This document shows positions 12,966-21,835 of a stretch of 64,000 nt of DNA, in pieces (position 1 is the first letter of the stretch; every line of letters starts with the position of its first letter). Position numbers and translations under genes: made by a program. The notes beneath the pieces are model-generated. The model saw nothing but the letters and a program-made list of their open reading frames with translations. It ran no database searches and had not been told where the DNA came from. Source of the stretch: Paenibacillus sp. SC116. GTDB taxonomy: Bacteria > Bacillota > Bacilli > Paenibacillales > Paenibacillaceae. Where the stretch lies: assembly GCF_024733555.1 (NCBI RefSeq), contig NZ_JANIOF010000001.1, positions 909,225-973,224 of the forward strand, in the 5' to 3' direction.

Positions 12966-13700
12966 ATGTCAGATTCCGCATATTTTAAACGCACTATTGT
13001 TAAACACGATATCTCTTCATCTATATTGCCTACTGGTAGTCGCTCGTTGCGAGTCTATTTGCCTCCAGGTTTCAACGAGATTGTCAGCTACCCTGTCGTT
13101 TACTGTCAAGATGGCGAAGACTTCTTCAACTTTGGCCGCATCGCTACAATAGCTAACAAGCTGATACTTGATGGCGAAATTGAACCTATTATTATTGCAG
13201 GTGTGGATGTGGACAAAAAAGTCCGTACCGAAGAATATTCACCAGATGGAGCATTGTTTGAAACGTATACACAATCATTTATGGAAGAAATCGTTCCTTT
13301 TATAGAAGCGACATACCCTGTACGCACAGATTGGAACGACATTGTATTAGCAGGAGATTCATTAGGCGGCACGGTGTCTTTGCACATTGCTCTTAAGCAA
13401 CCTGAGAAGTTCAAGCAGGTCATTTCTTTATCAGGTGCGTTCTATTCCGCATCCTACGGAATCTTAGCTGCTCAACCAGATTTCAGTTGGCTGCGCATCT
13501 TTATGATTGTTGGCTTGCAGGAGACTGCTTATGAAACAGATCGTGGCGTGTTTGATTTCTTACAAATTAATCGCGACACCCATCAGCTGCTTTCCGAGCG
13601 TGATGCTCATGTTCATTATGAAGAACATGATGGACAACATCTATGGGGCTTCTGGCAAAAACATATTCCAGACGCGCTTAAGTATTATTTTGAAGTCTAA
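12966..13700 (+). CDS. Alpha/beta-hydrolase, esterase D family
   Basis: A protein of 244 residues with an alpha/beta-hydrolase fold of the putative-esterase (enterochelin esterase-like) family. The nucleophile elbow is AGDSLGGTVS (Ser near residue 137), preceded by YPVVYCQDGEDFF, which resembles the oxyanion region. The catalytic His is probably in EEHDGQHLWGFW near the C-terminus. There is no signal peptide, so it is cytosolic. GGTGGTG lies before the ATG. It diverges from pdhA across a 325-bp gap. The natural substrate is unknown. Confidence 0.85.
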   Translation: MSDSAYFKRTIVKHDISSSILPTGSRSLRVYLPPGFNEIVSYPVVYCQDGEDFFNFGRIATIANKLILDGEIEPIIIAGVDVDKKVRTEEYSPDGALFETYTQSFMEEIVPFIEATYPVRTDWNDIVLAGDSLGGTVSLHIALKQPEKFKQVISLSGAFYSASYGILAAQPDFSWLRIFMIVGLQETAYETDRGVFDFLQINRDTHQLLSERDAHVHYEEHDGQHLWGFWQKHIPDALKYYFEV

Positions 13701-13805
13701 AACAGCTATCAAACTGTACCAGACTGAACGGCACAGGACTAGCTGTTTCAATACAGTTATTCGTTATTCAATAACTGCTTTTACCTAATTGCTCAGAACA
13801 TAAAG

Positions 13806-13840
13806 AAAGAAGTGACATCCAGATAGCATGTCACTTCTTT
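13806..13840. terminator. Intrinsic terminator, probably bidirectional
   Basis: AAAGAAGTGACAT (13806-13818) pairs perfectly with ATGTCACTTCTTT (13828-13840), and T-rich sequence follows on both strands. It lies between the convergent esterase and phosphatase genes. I see nothing else in the 13701-14007 gap except a weak AACAGCTA/TAGCTGTT pairing. Confidence 0.75.
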
Positions 13841-14007
13841 TGTACTATTTACTGCTCTATAAGTTTCTTACCTTAGCAGCATGATTTGCAATTAAATCAA
13901 CCAAGCACTTCCGGCCCTTGCCTCCGCATTTATATACCATGAAAAACAATGAAGGTAGCTCTCGCAAATATGCAGATAAATCGCACTTCTACCTCATTTG
14001 AAATATA

Positions 14008-14481
14008 TTACAATGAGTGATCTGCGCGAATTCGCTGAAGCAATCGCTCACAACCTACTTCAACTAAACGATAGACCTCCTCGAAGTTACCCGTGTAATA
14101 CGGATCAGGTACGTCAGCAATCTCTTCCTCAGGCAGCATTGTCATAAATCGCAACACCTGTCCTGAAGCGTTCGACGCGCCCTCCCAAGCGAGTACATTC
14201 CGTTCATTGCTTGTATCCATACAAACTATATACGTAAATTGCTTAAAATCTTCGGCTGCGATTTGTCGCGCTTTTTGACCTTGATAAGAAATATTTCGCT
14301 TATCTAATAACTGGCGAGTACCCTCATGAGGTTGGTGGCCAATATGCCAGTCACCAGTACCAGCACTATCAATGGATATCACATTAGATAATCCTGCTTC
14401 AGATACTTTCTGTCGCATAACAGCTTCCGCCATCGGTGATCGACAAATGTTGCCCAAACATACAAACAAAACAGATACCAT
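14008..14481 (-). CDS. Low-molecular-weight protein tyrosine/arginine phosphatase
   Basis: A protein of 157 residues. The active-site loop VCLGNICRSPMAEAV (Cys near residue 8, Arg near 14) and the general-acid loop VPDPYYTG define the LMW-PTP family. Bacillus relatives include YfkJ (tyrosine) and YwlE (phosphoarginine); sequence alone does not settle which it is. AAGGAGG precedes the ATG. It is monocistronic and divergent from thiN. Confidence 0.93.
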   Translation of the reverse strand: MVSVLFVCLGNICRSPMAEAVMRQKVSEAGLSNVISIDSAGTGDWHIGHQPHEGTRQLLDKRNISYQGQKARQIAAEDFKQFTYIVCMDTSNERNVLAWEGASNASGQVLRFMTMLPEEEIADVPDPYYTGNFEEVYRLVEVGCERLLQRIRADHSL

Positions 14482-14645
14482 AATCCTATATCCTCCTTCT
14501 CTTGCTACAATTGTAGCCGCATCATTTCTTCATTTCAACAATTGTCGACTTTGAAGCTAACAGCTTGGTCCAAATACAACTTTTCGATATACTAGTTATA
14601 GAAAATACATATCGATATTTGAGCATTCAAGAAGGAGATAAGAAA

Positions 14646-15332
14646 ATGGTACAACAAAAGCCGCAGCTTTCTCAGGAAAATAAAGAAATAGTACAGGAGC
14701 TGCACGCTGTAATCGTTGCTGGCGGCGAACAGCCGGCATGGATTATAAATGAACTTCAAACAGCAGATATCATTATAGGGGCAGATCGTGGTGCTTTATT
14801 TCTCGTAGGGAATGGTATTAAGCCAACTCTCTCGCTCGGTGATTTCGATTCCGTGAATGAGCATGAAAAGCAATTCATAAAAGAAAACAGCAACCGAATG
14901 TTGGGTTTTGATGAAATAGACAAAGATTACACAGATACGGAGTTAGCTCTCCAATATGCCATGCAATACGGGGCAAAAACCATTACGATATATGGAGCAA
15001 CAGGAACACGACTCGACCATACACTCGCCAGTATTCATCTGCTCCGCCAAACCTATGAAGCAGGCATACGTACGAAAATTGTCGATGAACACAATTCAAT
15101 CCAACTGACTGGGGATTATTTGGAAATATCTAAAGAAAGATATACGTACATGTCACTCATCCCTTTAAGTATGAGTGTTACTGGTATTTTTCTGGAAGGA
15201 TTTGTTTATCCTCTAACAGACGCAACCTTAACAATAGGACAATCTTTGGGTGTAAGTAATAGATGGGAAGCAGAGTGCGGCACGATAAAGGTAAAGAGCG
15301 GATTAATTCTCATTATTTGCAGTCGAGATTAA
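14646..15332 (+). CDS. thiN: Thiamine pyrophosphokinase
   Basis: A protein of 228 residues. Motifs are IIIGADRGALFLV, LSLGDFDSVN (metal-binding Asp residues), DKDYTDTELAL and IYGATGTRLDHTLA, all typical of the ThiN/TPK family. It converts thiamine to thiamine diphosphate with ATP. I chose the ATG at 14646, which has AAGGAGATAAGAAA upstream; an earlier TTG frame lacks a ribosome site. It is separate from the biosynthetic operon at 16.8-21.3 kb. In B. subtilis thiN is also unlinked to the thiamine synthesis genes. Confidence 0.93.
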   Translation: MVQQKPQLSQENKEIVQELHAVIVAGGEQPAWIINELQTADIIIGADRGALFLVGNGIKPTLSLGDFDSVNEHEKQFIKENSNRMLGFDEIDKDYTDTELALQYAMQYGAKTITIYGATGTRLDHTLASIHLLRQTYEAGIRTKIVDEHNSIQLTGDYLEISKERYTYMSLIPLSMSVTGIFLEGFVYPLTDATLTIGQSLGVSNRWEAECGTIKVKSGLILIICSRD

Positions 15333-15448
15333 TGGCAAAATAATAATATATATGAAACGAACCTGTATACTCACCAATCACCTACTATATACAGACATGC
15401 GGTCTTTATCTTTTGTTCAATTATATAATCAATTACCTAGATAACAAA

Positions 15449-15487
15449 AATAGCTCTTTGCCGTAACTCACCACAGCAAAGAGCTAT
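15449..15487 (-). terminator. Terminator after the polysaccharide deacetylase
   Basis: ATAGCTCTTTGC (15450-15461) pairs with GCAAAGAGCTAT (15476-15487). On the minus strand the stem is followed by TTTTTG. It may also serve thiN on the other strand, though no T-run is seen there. Confidence 0.75.
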
Positions 15488-15587
15488 ACTAGGAATTGAT
15501 AACCCAAGTGTTACTTCATATCATTTACGAACCTCGTAGTACCACATTTTCTTACTTATTAATGATAAGCAATCAAGACTTACCTAA

Positions 15588-16280
15588 TTAATTGCGTTCC
15601 GATAATTCTATCAACTCACTTATAGTAACAAATTTATACCCTTTTTTTAATAGAATAGGAAACATTTGCTTTACAGCCTCTACAGTTTGCTCCCTATCTC
15701 CGCCCCCATCATGAAGCAAGACAATAGAACCGTTCTTCATGTTGTCCAACACTCTTTGTACGATAACATCTGCCCCGGGATACTCCCAATCTCTTACATA
15801 CATATCTCTTGACCAGAGTGCAAATCGATAACCCATTTGTTCAGCACGCTCTACTGTCTCCATACGAAATACACCATAGGGAGGTCTGAGAATTTGACTC
15901 CGTGTTTTTGCATGAGTCGTTATGGCTGCTTCCGTTATCTTTATCTCTTTCTCCGATTCTTCAATAGTTAGCTTTGATAAATCAGGGTGAAAATAGGTAT
16001 GGTTGCCGATTTGGTGACCTTCTTCCACAATACGCCTTGTAATGTCGGGAAATTCGTCTACAAATTCTCCAACTACAAAAAAGGTTGCTTTCGCATCATA
16101 TTGCTTAAATAAGTCTAGTAGTAAGGAAGTATATTCCGTTGGACCATCATCAAATGTGAAGCAAACGTATAATTCGCTCTGATCAGGAAGTCTCACATCT
16201 CTTATAATTCGATGATCAAGATTGTCTACTAATTCTGGATTTTCACAAAACTCACGAAAGTCAATAATATTCTCTGCCAT
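15588..16280 (-). CDS. Polysaccharide deacetylase (NodB-like) without signal peptide
   Basis: A protein of 230 residues with a NodB homology domain: CFTFDDGPTEYTS (catalytic base Asp and metal Asp), the metal site GNHTYFHPDLSK, LRPPYGVFRMET, LWSRDMYVRDW and IVLLHDGGGDRE. It deacetylates N-acetylated polysaccharide such as peptidoglycan or chitooligomers. The N-terminus (AENIIDFREF) is not hydrophobic, so the protein seems to lack a secretion signal, unusual for a wall-acting enzyme. AAGGTGA precedes the ATG. It stands alone between thiN and the thiamine operon. Confidence 0.9.
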   Translation of the reverse strand: MAENIIDFREFCENPELVDNLDHRIIRDVRLPDQSELYVCFTFDDGPTEYTSLLLDLFKQYDAKATFFVVGEFVDEFPDITRRIVEEGHQIGNHTYFHPDLSKLTIEESEKEIKITEAAITTHAKTRSQILRPPYGVFRMETVERAEQMGYRFALWSRDMYVRDWEYPGADVIVQRVLDNMKNGSIVLLHDGGGDREQTVEAVKQMFPILLKKGYKFVTISELIELSERN

Positions 16281-16733
16281 ATACGCTCACCTTCTCATGT
16301 AGATTAGGATTACCTACGATACAACATTCACTCCGTTAACGGCCTACTTATTAGCTGTGCAGACCTGTTCACGTTATTTCGTTACATTTATATAAGACGA
16401 ATATATAACTAATGATTCACACTTGATGGAATAAAAGATATTGGGCTTTCTACTGAGATTTATGAAATAGAGTTTAAAGAAATTCATATGCTCTAAAAGG
16501 CTCTATGCAGAAGATATTTTTTTATGAATGAGGGTAGTTCGTTCTGTGGAGTCAATCTCTGATGTATATCCATACTATCATACCCAGGGTTTGGAAGTCT
16601 CTTTTTTGTTTGTATATTTAGGCATTTTTAATAATCATAAAACCTGCACCACAACAATAGTACTGCCCATCTCTTCTCTGGGATTTTGAGATTGCGATAT
16701 TATGTACTCCCAATAATCCTCAATATAGGGCTA
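16281..16733. other. Intergenic gap without recognised gene
   Basis: About 450 bp of AT-rich sequence between the deacetylase start and the thi operon terminator. Short minus-strand open stretches around 16630-16730 contain a Cys-Cys-Gly segment, but there is no start codon with a ribosome site. I see no RNA gene or repeat. Confidence 0.5.
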
Positions 16734-16760
16734 AGAAAAAACTCCTACGGGTTGTAGGAG
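16734..16760 (-). terminator. Terminator of the thi operon
   Basis: CTCCTAC (16742-16748) pairs with GTAGGAG (16754-16760). On the minus strand TTTTTT follows. It lies 40 bp after thiE. Confidence 0.85.
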
Positions 16761-16800
16761 CACAGTGACACAACGATTTGATATGAATCCGTTATATCAC

Positions 16801-17460
16801 TTATGATTTCTCGTACCAAGGAGCTAGTTGCTTGTATATATGAACCGCTCCTCGCTCAGCACCTAGCTCGCTAGATGCAATAGCATGGATGACTGCTACG
16901 CCATCGGCTCCAGCCTTAACAACCGGTGTAACCCGTTCTGCATGTATTCCCCCGATACCTACAATTGGAAGTTTAATACCAGCACGACGCATATCCATAA
17001 TTAAAGAAGGACCAATGACAGGATGCAGATCCTGTTTTGTCTGGGTGAAGAACATCGGTCCTACTCCGATATAGTCTGCTCCTTCATACTCTGCATCGAG
17101 AGCTTCTTCCACGTTATGAGTGGATTGACCAATAATCGTCCCATGAGGAAGAAGTTTGCGCGCCTTTGTCAACGACATGTCCTCTTGCCCCAAATGGACA
17201 CCATCTGCTTCCAACTGTGCAGCAAGCTGTACATCGTCGTTCACTATAAATAATATATCTTGCTGACGGCATAAATCTCGGAGTCGTGTACCCAGTTCAA
17301 TCCGTTCATTTTCCGTGAGAATAGATTCTCCAGATTTCTCTCTCCATTGAAAAGAGGTAATTCCACCTCTAATTGCACTCATTAAAGTCTCTTCAATGCC
17401 TTTAAGACAATTCACTGAACCCGCTACGAACATGAACCTCAATTGTTTATGTAATGACAC
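16801..17460 (-). CDS. thiE: Thiamine-phosphate synthase
   Basis: A protein of 219 residues with a TIM-barrel ThiE. Visible are FQWREKSGES (pyrophosphate-binding Arg/Lys), LFIVNDDVQLAAQLEADGVHLGQ, IIGQSTHNVEEA, GADYIGVGPMF and IVGIGGIHAERV, all diagnostic. It joins the pyrimidine (HMP-PP) and thiazole phosphate to make thiamine phosphate. The start is GTG at 17460, with GGAGGAG close upstream. It is the last gene of the operon, 2 bp after thiD. The TenI paralogue at the head of the operon lacks this full motif set. Confidence 0.93.
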   Translation of the reverse strand: MSLHKQLRFMFVAGSVNCLKGIEETLMSAIRGGITSFQWREKSGESILTENERIELGTRLRDLCRQQDILFIVNDDVQLAAQLEADGVHLGQEDMSLTKARKLLPHGTIIGQSTHNVEEALDAEYEGADYIGVGPMFFTQTKQDLHPVIGPSLIMDMRRAGIKLPIVGIGGIHAERVTPVVKAGADGVAVIHAIASSELGAERGAVHIYKQLAPWYEKS

Positions 17461-17462
17461 AA

Positions 17463-18422
17463 CTACTCCTCCCTTCTATCCAGCATACGTAAAGCCCAGT
17501 GATTAACTGGGCCATGCCCATTTCCAATAGCAATAGGATACTTAATTGCCATATGAATATACTGCTTTGCTTTTATAACTGAGTCAAGTACAGAATAGCC
17601 CTTTGCCAAGTAAGCCGTAATCGCTGAAGATAAGGTGCACCCTGTTCCGTGGGTTCGGATCGTATCATGTCGTGGTCCTTCAATCCACCATCCTTCTGCA
17701 CCATCATAAAGTAAGTCAGCAGAAAAGTCCTTATCTGGTCCGTGCCCACCTTTTACAAGTACATGTCCTGATCCTAAATCATGCAATCGTTTAGCTGCTT
17801 CCAATTGATCCGCACGACTCTGAATCGCGATCGACGTAAGGGCGGCTGCCTCAGGAATATTAGGCGTTACCACTGTAGCAATAGGCAGTAAACGTGTTCG
17901 CAATTGTTCAACCGCGTTTTCTTCTAATAGGACTGTCCCACCTTTAGCAATCATGACAGGGTCCACGACAATATTAGGCCAACGATAATTCTCCAAACGT
18001 TCTGACACAAGATTTATGATATTGCTATCTGCAAGCATCCCCGTCTTTACCGCATCTGGACGAACATCTTCTTCAAGCGCATCAAATTGAGCCGCAATAT
18101 GCGCAGCCGGAATACAATGAACATCATGCACACCAAGCGTATTCTGAGCCGTAATTGCTGTTATTACACTCATACCATAGGCTCCGCACTCTTGAAATGT
18201 CTTAATATCTGCTTGGATGCCTGCTCCACCGCTGCTATCTGATCCTGCAATTGTAGCGGCGCGAGCCGGTATCCTTAACGATTCGGTGGCAAGATGGATA
18301 TCATCAGATTCAAAAGAGAGGTTCTTAGCCCAATCCCATGACATTTTATCAGAACTTTCCGTTAGTGAATTAAATGTCTCACCGCTTAGTGTATAGATTT
18401 GAATAGAATGCTCAGCACTCAT
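17463..18422 (-). CDS. thiD: Hydroxymethylpyrimidine (phosphate) kinase with N-terminal extension
   Basis: A protein of 319 residues. The kinase proper begins near residue 53 with [21 protein letters not shown], followed by [25 protein letters not shown] and [16 protein letters not shown] (catalytic Cys/Gly anion hole). ThiD is normally about 265-275 residues, so roughly 50 extra residues precede the domain. The start is supported by an ATGA overlap with the thiG stop. The extension (containing [19 protein letters not shown]) resembles nothing I recognise. An internal ATG at residue 27 is an alternative. The enzyme phosphorylates HMP and HMP-P for thiamine synthesis. Confidence 0.92.
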   Translation of the reverse strand: MSAEHSIQIYTLSGETFNSLTESSDKMSWDWAKNLSFESDDIHLATESLRIPARAATIAGSDSSGGAGIQADIKTFQECGAYGMSVITAITAQNTLGVHDVHCIPAAHIAAQFDALEEDVRPDAVKTGMLADSNIINLVSERLENYRWPNIVVDPVMIAKGGTVLLEENAVEQLRTRLLPIATVVTPNIPEAAALTSIAIQSRADQLEAAKRLHDLGSGHVLVKGGHGPDKDFSADLLYDGAEGWWIEGPRHDTIRTHGTGCTLSSAITAYLAKGYSVLDSVIKAKQYIHMAIKYPIAIGNGHGPVNHWALRMLDRREE

Positions 18423-19192
18423 GTTGGTATACCTTCTAATGGACTGCTCGCTGAAGCATAGCGCTTCATCGGAATACGGCCCGCTTCATAACCTAGTCTA
18501 CCTGCCTCTACCGCCCACATCATAGCTTCAGCCATCCTGACAGGATCTTTTGCTCCTGATACAGCTGTATTTAATAATACCGCATCCGCGCCAAGCTCCA
18601 TTGCCTTCGCAGCATCGCTCGGCGTTCCTATGCCAGCATCAACAATGACTGGTACATTTGCTTGCTCAATAATGAAAGAAAGATGGTGTGGATTTAACAG
18701 CCCAAGTCCTGTTCCAATCGGAGATGCACCAGGCATTACGGCATGTACGCCAAGCTCCTGCAATCTTCTCGCCAAAATAACATCATCTGATATGTAAGGC
18801 AGTACGATAAAACCTTCATCCAATAAAATCTCACAAGCGCGATATGTTTCTAATGGATCAGGCAAAAGGGTTTTAGCATCACCGATGACTTCTACTTTAA
18901 TCATATCGCATAGTTCAGACGCCTTTGCCAGACGAGCAATACGTACGGCTTCTTCAGCTGTTGATGCGCCAGCTGTATTTGGCAAAAGTGTGTATTTATT
19001 TAGATCTAGGCTCTCTAAAAAGTTAGGTTGGGTTGGCTCAAATACATTCATTCTTCTGATAGCAAATGTTAATATTTCCGTCTTAGACACTTCGACTGCC
19101 TGACGTTGAATATCAAAGTCAGGGAATTTCCCTGTCCCTAACAGCAATCTCGATTCAAATGTATGTGGTCCGATACATAAAGGTGATTTCAT
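18419..19192 (-). CDS. thiG: Thiazole synthase
   Basis: A protein of 257 residues. It has [47 protein letters not shown] (Schiff-base Lys), [16 protein letters not shown] and [19 protein letters not shown], the ThiG pattern. It condenses deoxyxylulose phosphate, dehydroglycine and ThiS-thiocarboxylate into the thiazole. GGAGGGGG, encoded by the Gly codons at the end of thiS, is its ribosome site. It sits between thiS and thiD. Confidence 0.97.
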   Translation of the reverse strand: MKSPLCIGPHTFESRLLLGTGKFPDFDIQRQAVEVSKTEILTFAIRRMNVFEPTQPNFLESLDLNKYTLLPNTAGASTAEEAVRIARLAKASELCDMIKVEVIGDAKTLLPDPLETYRACEILLDEGFIVLPYISDDVILARRLQELGVHAVMPGASPIGTGLGLLNPHHLSFIIEQANVPVIVDAGIGTPSDAAKAMELGADAVLLNTAVSGAKDPVRMAEAMMWAVEAGRLGYEAGRIPMKRYASASSPLEGIPT

Positions 19193-19197
19193 TATTT

Positions 19198-19407
19198 TTA
19201 TCCCCCTCCAACAAAATGAACAATCTCGATCCGATCCCCATCCGACAATAGTGTTGTTTCATATGCCGACTTGGAAATGATATTTCCATTGAGCTCCACA
19301 ATCACGATTCGCTGTTGCATCTGCAAATGAGATAGCAACTGAGAAATGTGGCCTTGTTTTTCTGCGAAAACAATCGGGTCTCCGTTTATGATAAGCTTCA
19401 ATTTCAT
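19198..19407 (-). CDS. thiS: Sulfur carrier protein ThiS
   Basis: A protein of 69 residues with a ubiquitin-like fold ending in EIVHFVGGG; the terminal Gly is adenylated and thiocarboxylated. The partner adenylyltransferase ThiF is not encoded nearby, so MoeB or a distant ThiF must activate it. AAAGGTAGG precedes the ATG. It is 5 bp upstream of thiG, matching the B. subtilis thiO-thiS-thiG arrangement. Confidence 0.95.
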   Translation of the reverse strand: MKLKLIINGDPIVFAEKQGHISQLLSHLQMQQRIVIVELNGNIISKSAYETTLLSDGDRIEIVHFVGGG

Positions 19408-19463
19408 CCTACCTTTCTACATGACAAACGATGACATAATAACTCATCTATATCACCAAAGAT

Positions 19464-20618
19464 TCAATGAACAACCTGTGGCATAGGCGTATGGCGAAGT
19501 GGATCAAAGGTACTCATCCAAGACCATGGCATCTTACCTGAATGAATCCAGGAAGCGACACCTATTCCTGTGGCTGCACTTAATAGTATGCCATTGCGGT
19601 AATGGCCTGCCGCCAACCACAATCCTTTAATATGCGAGACCGGGCCGATATATGGAAGACCATCAGAAGTGGCCGGCCTGAGCCCTGCCCATGCAGTGAC
19701 AAGTTCTGCTTCATATAAGCTTGGAATATACGATATCGCGCTTTGAATCAAATTGGTGATTGATCCAGCGTTTACTTTCCGGTCATAGCGATGAGGGTGA
19801 GAAGTGGCACCTATGTATACATGACCACCACTTTTCGGGACTATATACGTTCCATTACCATACAAGATCGAATCAAATGCATGGTCCATGCGCACAACCG
19901 CCAGTTCTCCTTTAACGGGATAAAAATGGGTACGAACATCCGTCTGCTCATTAAAGCTATTGCTGTCTACACCAGCACATATAACGACATGCTCTGCGGT
20001 CCATGTACCCTCAGCCGTTTGGACACCACGAATGACACTATTTTCATAAATGATTTTTTTTACTTCCTGATACTCCTTAAACTGAACGCCTCTTTTTCGT
20101 GCTCCTGCTATCAATGCTTCCATCAATTTTACAGGTGACACATGTCCTTCATGGGGCACTTCATATACCCCATATACCGTCGGAGAAATATATGAATACG
20201 TGTCTCCTTCAGCTAGTAGGTTTCGCCAGTGTATATGTCTGCACTCACCTGAATCTAACTTCTCCGCTGTATTTTGAAGAGCTGTACCGACTAGGCTTTG
20301 TTCCTGTTGTGAATGCACAGGGATCAGCAATCCATTTCGTCTAAGTTCCAAATCTACCTCACTATCGAGCCATAGCTGCTCCGCCCAACTAGAAAACAAT
20401 TCGAGACTCGTATAAGCAAAATTAGCAAGAACTTTATTTTCAAATCGCTCAGCAGTTGGTGCCAGCATACCAGCCGCAGCTCTAGAAGTGCCATGACTCA
20501 ATATTCCTCGTTCTAGTACGGTTACGCTCAGCCCAAGCTTTGCACATTCATAAGCTACCGAGCATCCAATAACACTACCGCCCACTATCAATACATCCGA
20601 ATGTCTTGAATGGTCCAT
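19464..20618 (-). CDS. thiO: Glycine oxidase
   Basis: A protein of 384 residues in the FAD-dependent DAO family. It has the N-terminal VLIVGGSVIGCSVAYECAK dinucleotide motif, GILSHGTSRAAAGMLAPTAE, VPHEGHVSP, TAWAGLRPATSDGLPYIGP and the C-terminal GHYRNGILLSAATG. It oxidises glycine to dehydroglycine for thiazole formation, replacing the radical-SAM ThiH of anaerobes. GGGGGAG precedes the ATG. It is the second gene of the thiamine operon. Confidence 0.95.
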   Translation of the reverse strand: MDHSRHSDVLIVGGSVIGCSVAYECAKLGLSVTVLERGILSHGTSRAAAGMLAPTAERFENKVLANFAYTSLELFSSWAEQLWLDSEVDLELRRNGLLIPVHSQQEQSLVGTALQNTAEKLDSGECRHIHWRNLLAEGDTYSYISPTVYGVYEVPHEGHVSPVKLMEALIAGARKRGVQFKEYQEVKKIIYENSVIRGVQTAEGTWTAEHVVICAGVDSNSFNEQTDVRTHFYPVKGELAVVRMDHAFDSILYGNGTYIVPKSGGHVYIGATSHPHRYDRKVNAGSITNLIQSAISYIPSLYEAELVTAWAGLRPATSDGLPYIGPVSHIKGLWLAAGHYRNGILLSAATGIGVASWIHSGKMPWSWMSTFDPLRHTPMPQVVH

Positions 20619-20639
20619 GTCTCCCCCATCCTTTCCATG

Positions 20640-21290
20640 CTATTCCCTTGAATAACTTCTTTCATGAACCGCATATTGCACACTGCTCAGTAATGCTTCC
20701 CGATAGGTACGAGCAGCTATTTCAGGTGATTCTGCGTTCCAAATACCCGACATAACAGCAACGCCTGAACCTCCAGCTCTTACAACTCTCATCATATGAT
20801 CCGGCTTAATGCCTCCTATCGCAATAATAGGAATATCAACTACTTCTCGGCACGCCTGCAAACCGTCTAATCCACGCTCTCGAACCCCCGGTTTGCAAGA
20901 AGTTTCAAACACATGGCCAAACAATAAATAATCGGCACCATCTTGTTCTGCAATCACAGCCTCATCTTCGTTATGTACAGATACTCCTACAGTTAATTGT
21001 GGGTACATACGTCTTACGACTCTACATGGTAAGGAATGATAGGCGAGTTGAACCCCTTTCGCTTGAATAGCTGCTGCAACATCACATCTGTCATTAATGA
21101 TCCATTTTTGTGTAGGTATGCCGGAATGCCTGCAACTTTCAATTACCTCCCACAACTTTCTCGCTGACCATTCTTTCTGTCTTAGGTGTATGAAATCTAC
21201 ATGGTCTGCTATCTCAATAGCAATACGTATGACCTCATCTACCTTATGCGTGGGTGGGGTTATTACATGAAGCCAAGGTACAATCATCAT
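20640..21290 (-). CDS. tenI: Thiazole tautomerase TenI
   Basis: A protein of 216 residues in the ThiE/TenI superfamily. The barrel motifs IHLRQKEWSARKL, IINDRCDVAAAI, GVQLAYHSLP and IIAIGGIKPDHM are present. The segment corresponding to the ThiE pyrophosphate site differs, and the position and pairing with thiO-thiS-thiG match TenI, which isomerises the thiazole carboxylate. GAGGAGG lies 8 nt before the ATG. It is the first gene after the TPP riboswitch. tenA, its usual neighbour in B. subtilis, is missing here. Confidence 0.88.
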   Translation of the reverse strand: MMIVPWLHVITPPTHKVDEVIRIAIEIADHVDFIHLRQKEWSARKLWEVIESCRHSGIPTQKWIINDRCDVAAAIQAKGVQLAYHSLPCRVVRRMYPQLTVGVSVHNEDEAVIAEQDGADYLLFGHVFETSCKPGVRERGLDGLQACREVVDIPIIAIGGIKPDHMMRVVRAGGSGVAVMSGIWNAESPEIAARTYREALLSSVQYAVHERSYSRE

Positions 21291-21373
21291 TCGTTATGCC
21301 TCCTCAACCAACGTTTGCTTCACTTTCTGAGTAAAGGAATTTGAGGAAGTGCTGATGAAATACAAGACAAAAA

Positions 21374-21399
21374 GGACCACTCTATAGAAAGAGTGGTCC
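21374..21399 (-). terminator. Leader terminator of the thi operon
   Basis: GGACCACTCT pairs with AGAGTGGTCC, followed on the minus strand by TTTTTGT. It lies between the TPP aptamer and tenI, so it is the likely expression platform for thiamine-controlled attenuation. It is about 235 nt after the aptamer, which is long. Confidence 0.85.
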
Positions 21400-21635
21400 T
21401 TGGTCTGAGCAATCCGATAGCTATAACGTATTAAATACACGTAATAGGCACATGTCATCCGCTCACGATATCGTATCTACTGGCTACGTATGTCGTGCAA
21501 CTTATCGTAAGGGCATACTTACATATATGTACGCTTAGATCAGCATATTGTTAAAATCAAGCTGGTACGCTGTATGCTGAGCAAAGGATACACATGCCCA
21601 TTCGTTAGACATGCCGGTCTTCATCATCCCAATCC

Positions 21636-21725
21636 ACACTTCCCTACGCTGGTATAATCCAGATCAGGTCGTTAAGAGTCCGAAGCCTATGCTTCATCTC
21701 AGCCGATAACCGGCCCCCCTAGTGT
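21636..21725 (-). ncRNA. TPP riboswitch (THI element)
   Basis: On the minus strand the conserved elements appear in order: ACACT of P1, GGCTGAGATGAAGC, then GACCTGATCTGG, TTATACCAGCGTAGGGAAG and AGTGT closing P1. These match the TPP aptamer consensus. The operon downstream is thiamine biosynthesis. A plausible promoter (TTCCAA, 16 bp, TACACT) lies at 21756-21783. The remaining 21291-21635 leader contains the terminator at 21374-21399 and no gene. Confidence 0.96.
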
Positions 21726-21835
21726 TGGATAGTTCTGGTATGTTTTTGCATCGTAAGTGTACCATGAATAAAATGTTTTGGAAAGAGAGGAATCACATCA
21801 TTATTTACTGCTACGAATCATTTGCTGACTCCTCA

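Noticed and set aside
16600..16733. A minus-strand coding stretch with Cys-Cys-Gly
   Set aside because: No start codon with ribosome site, and frames are short and interrupted.
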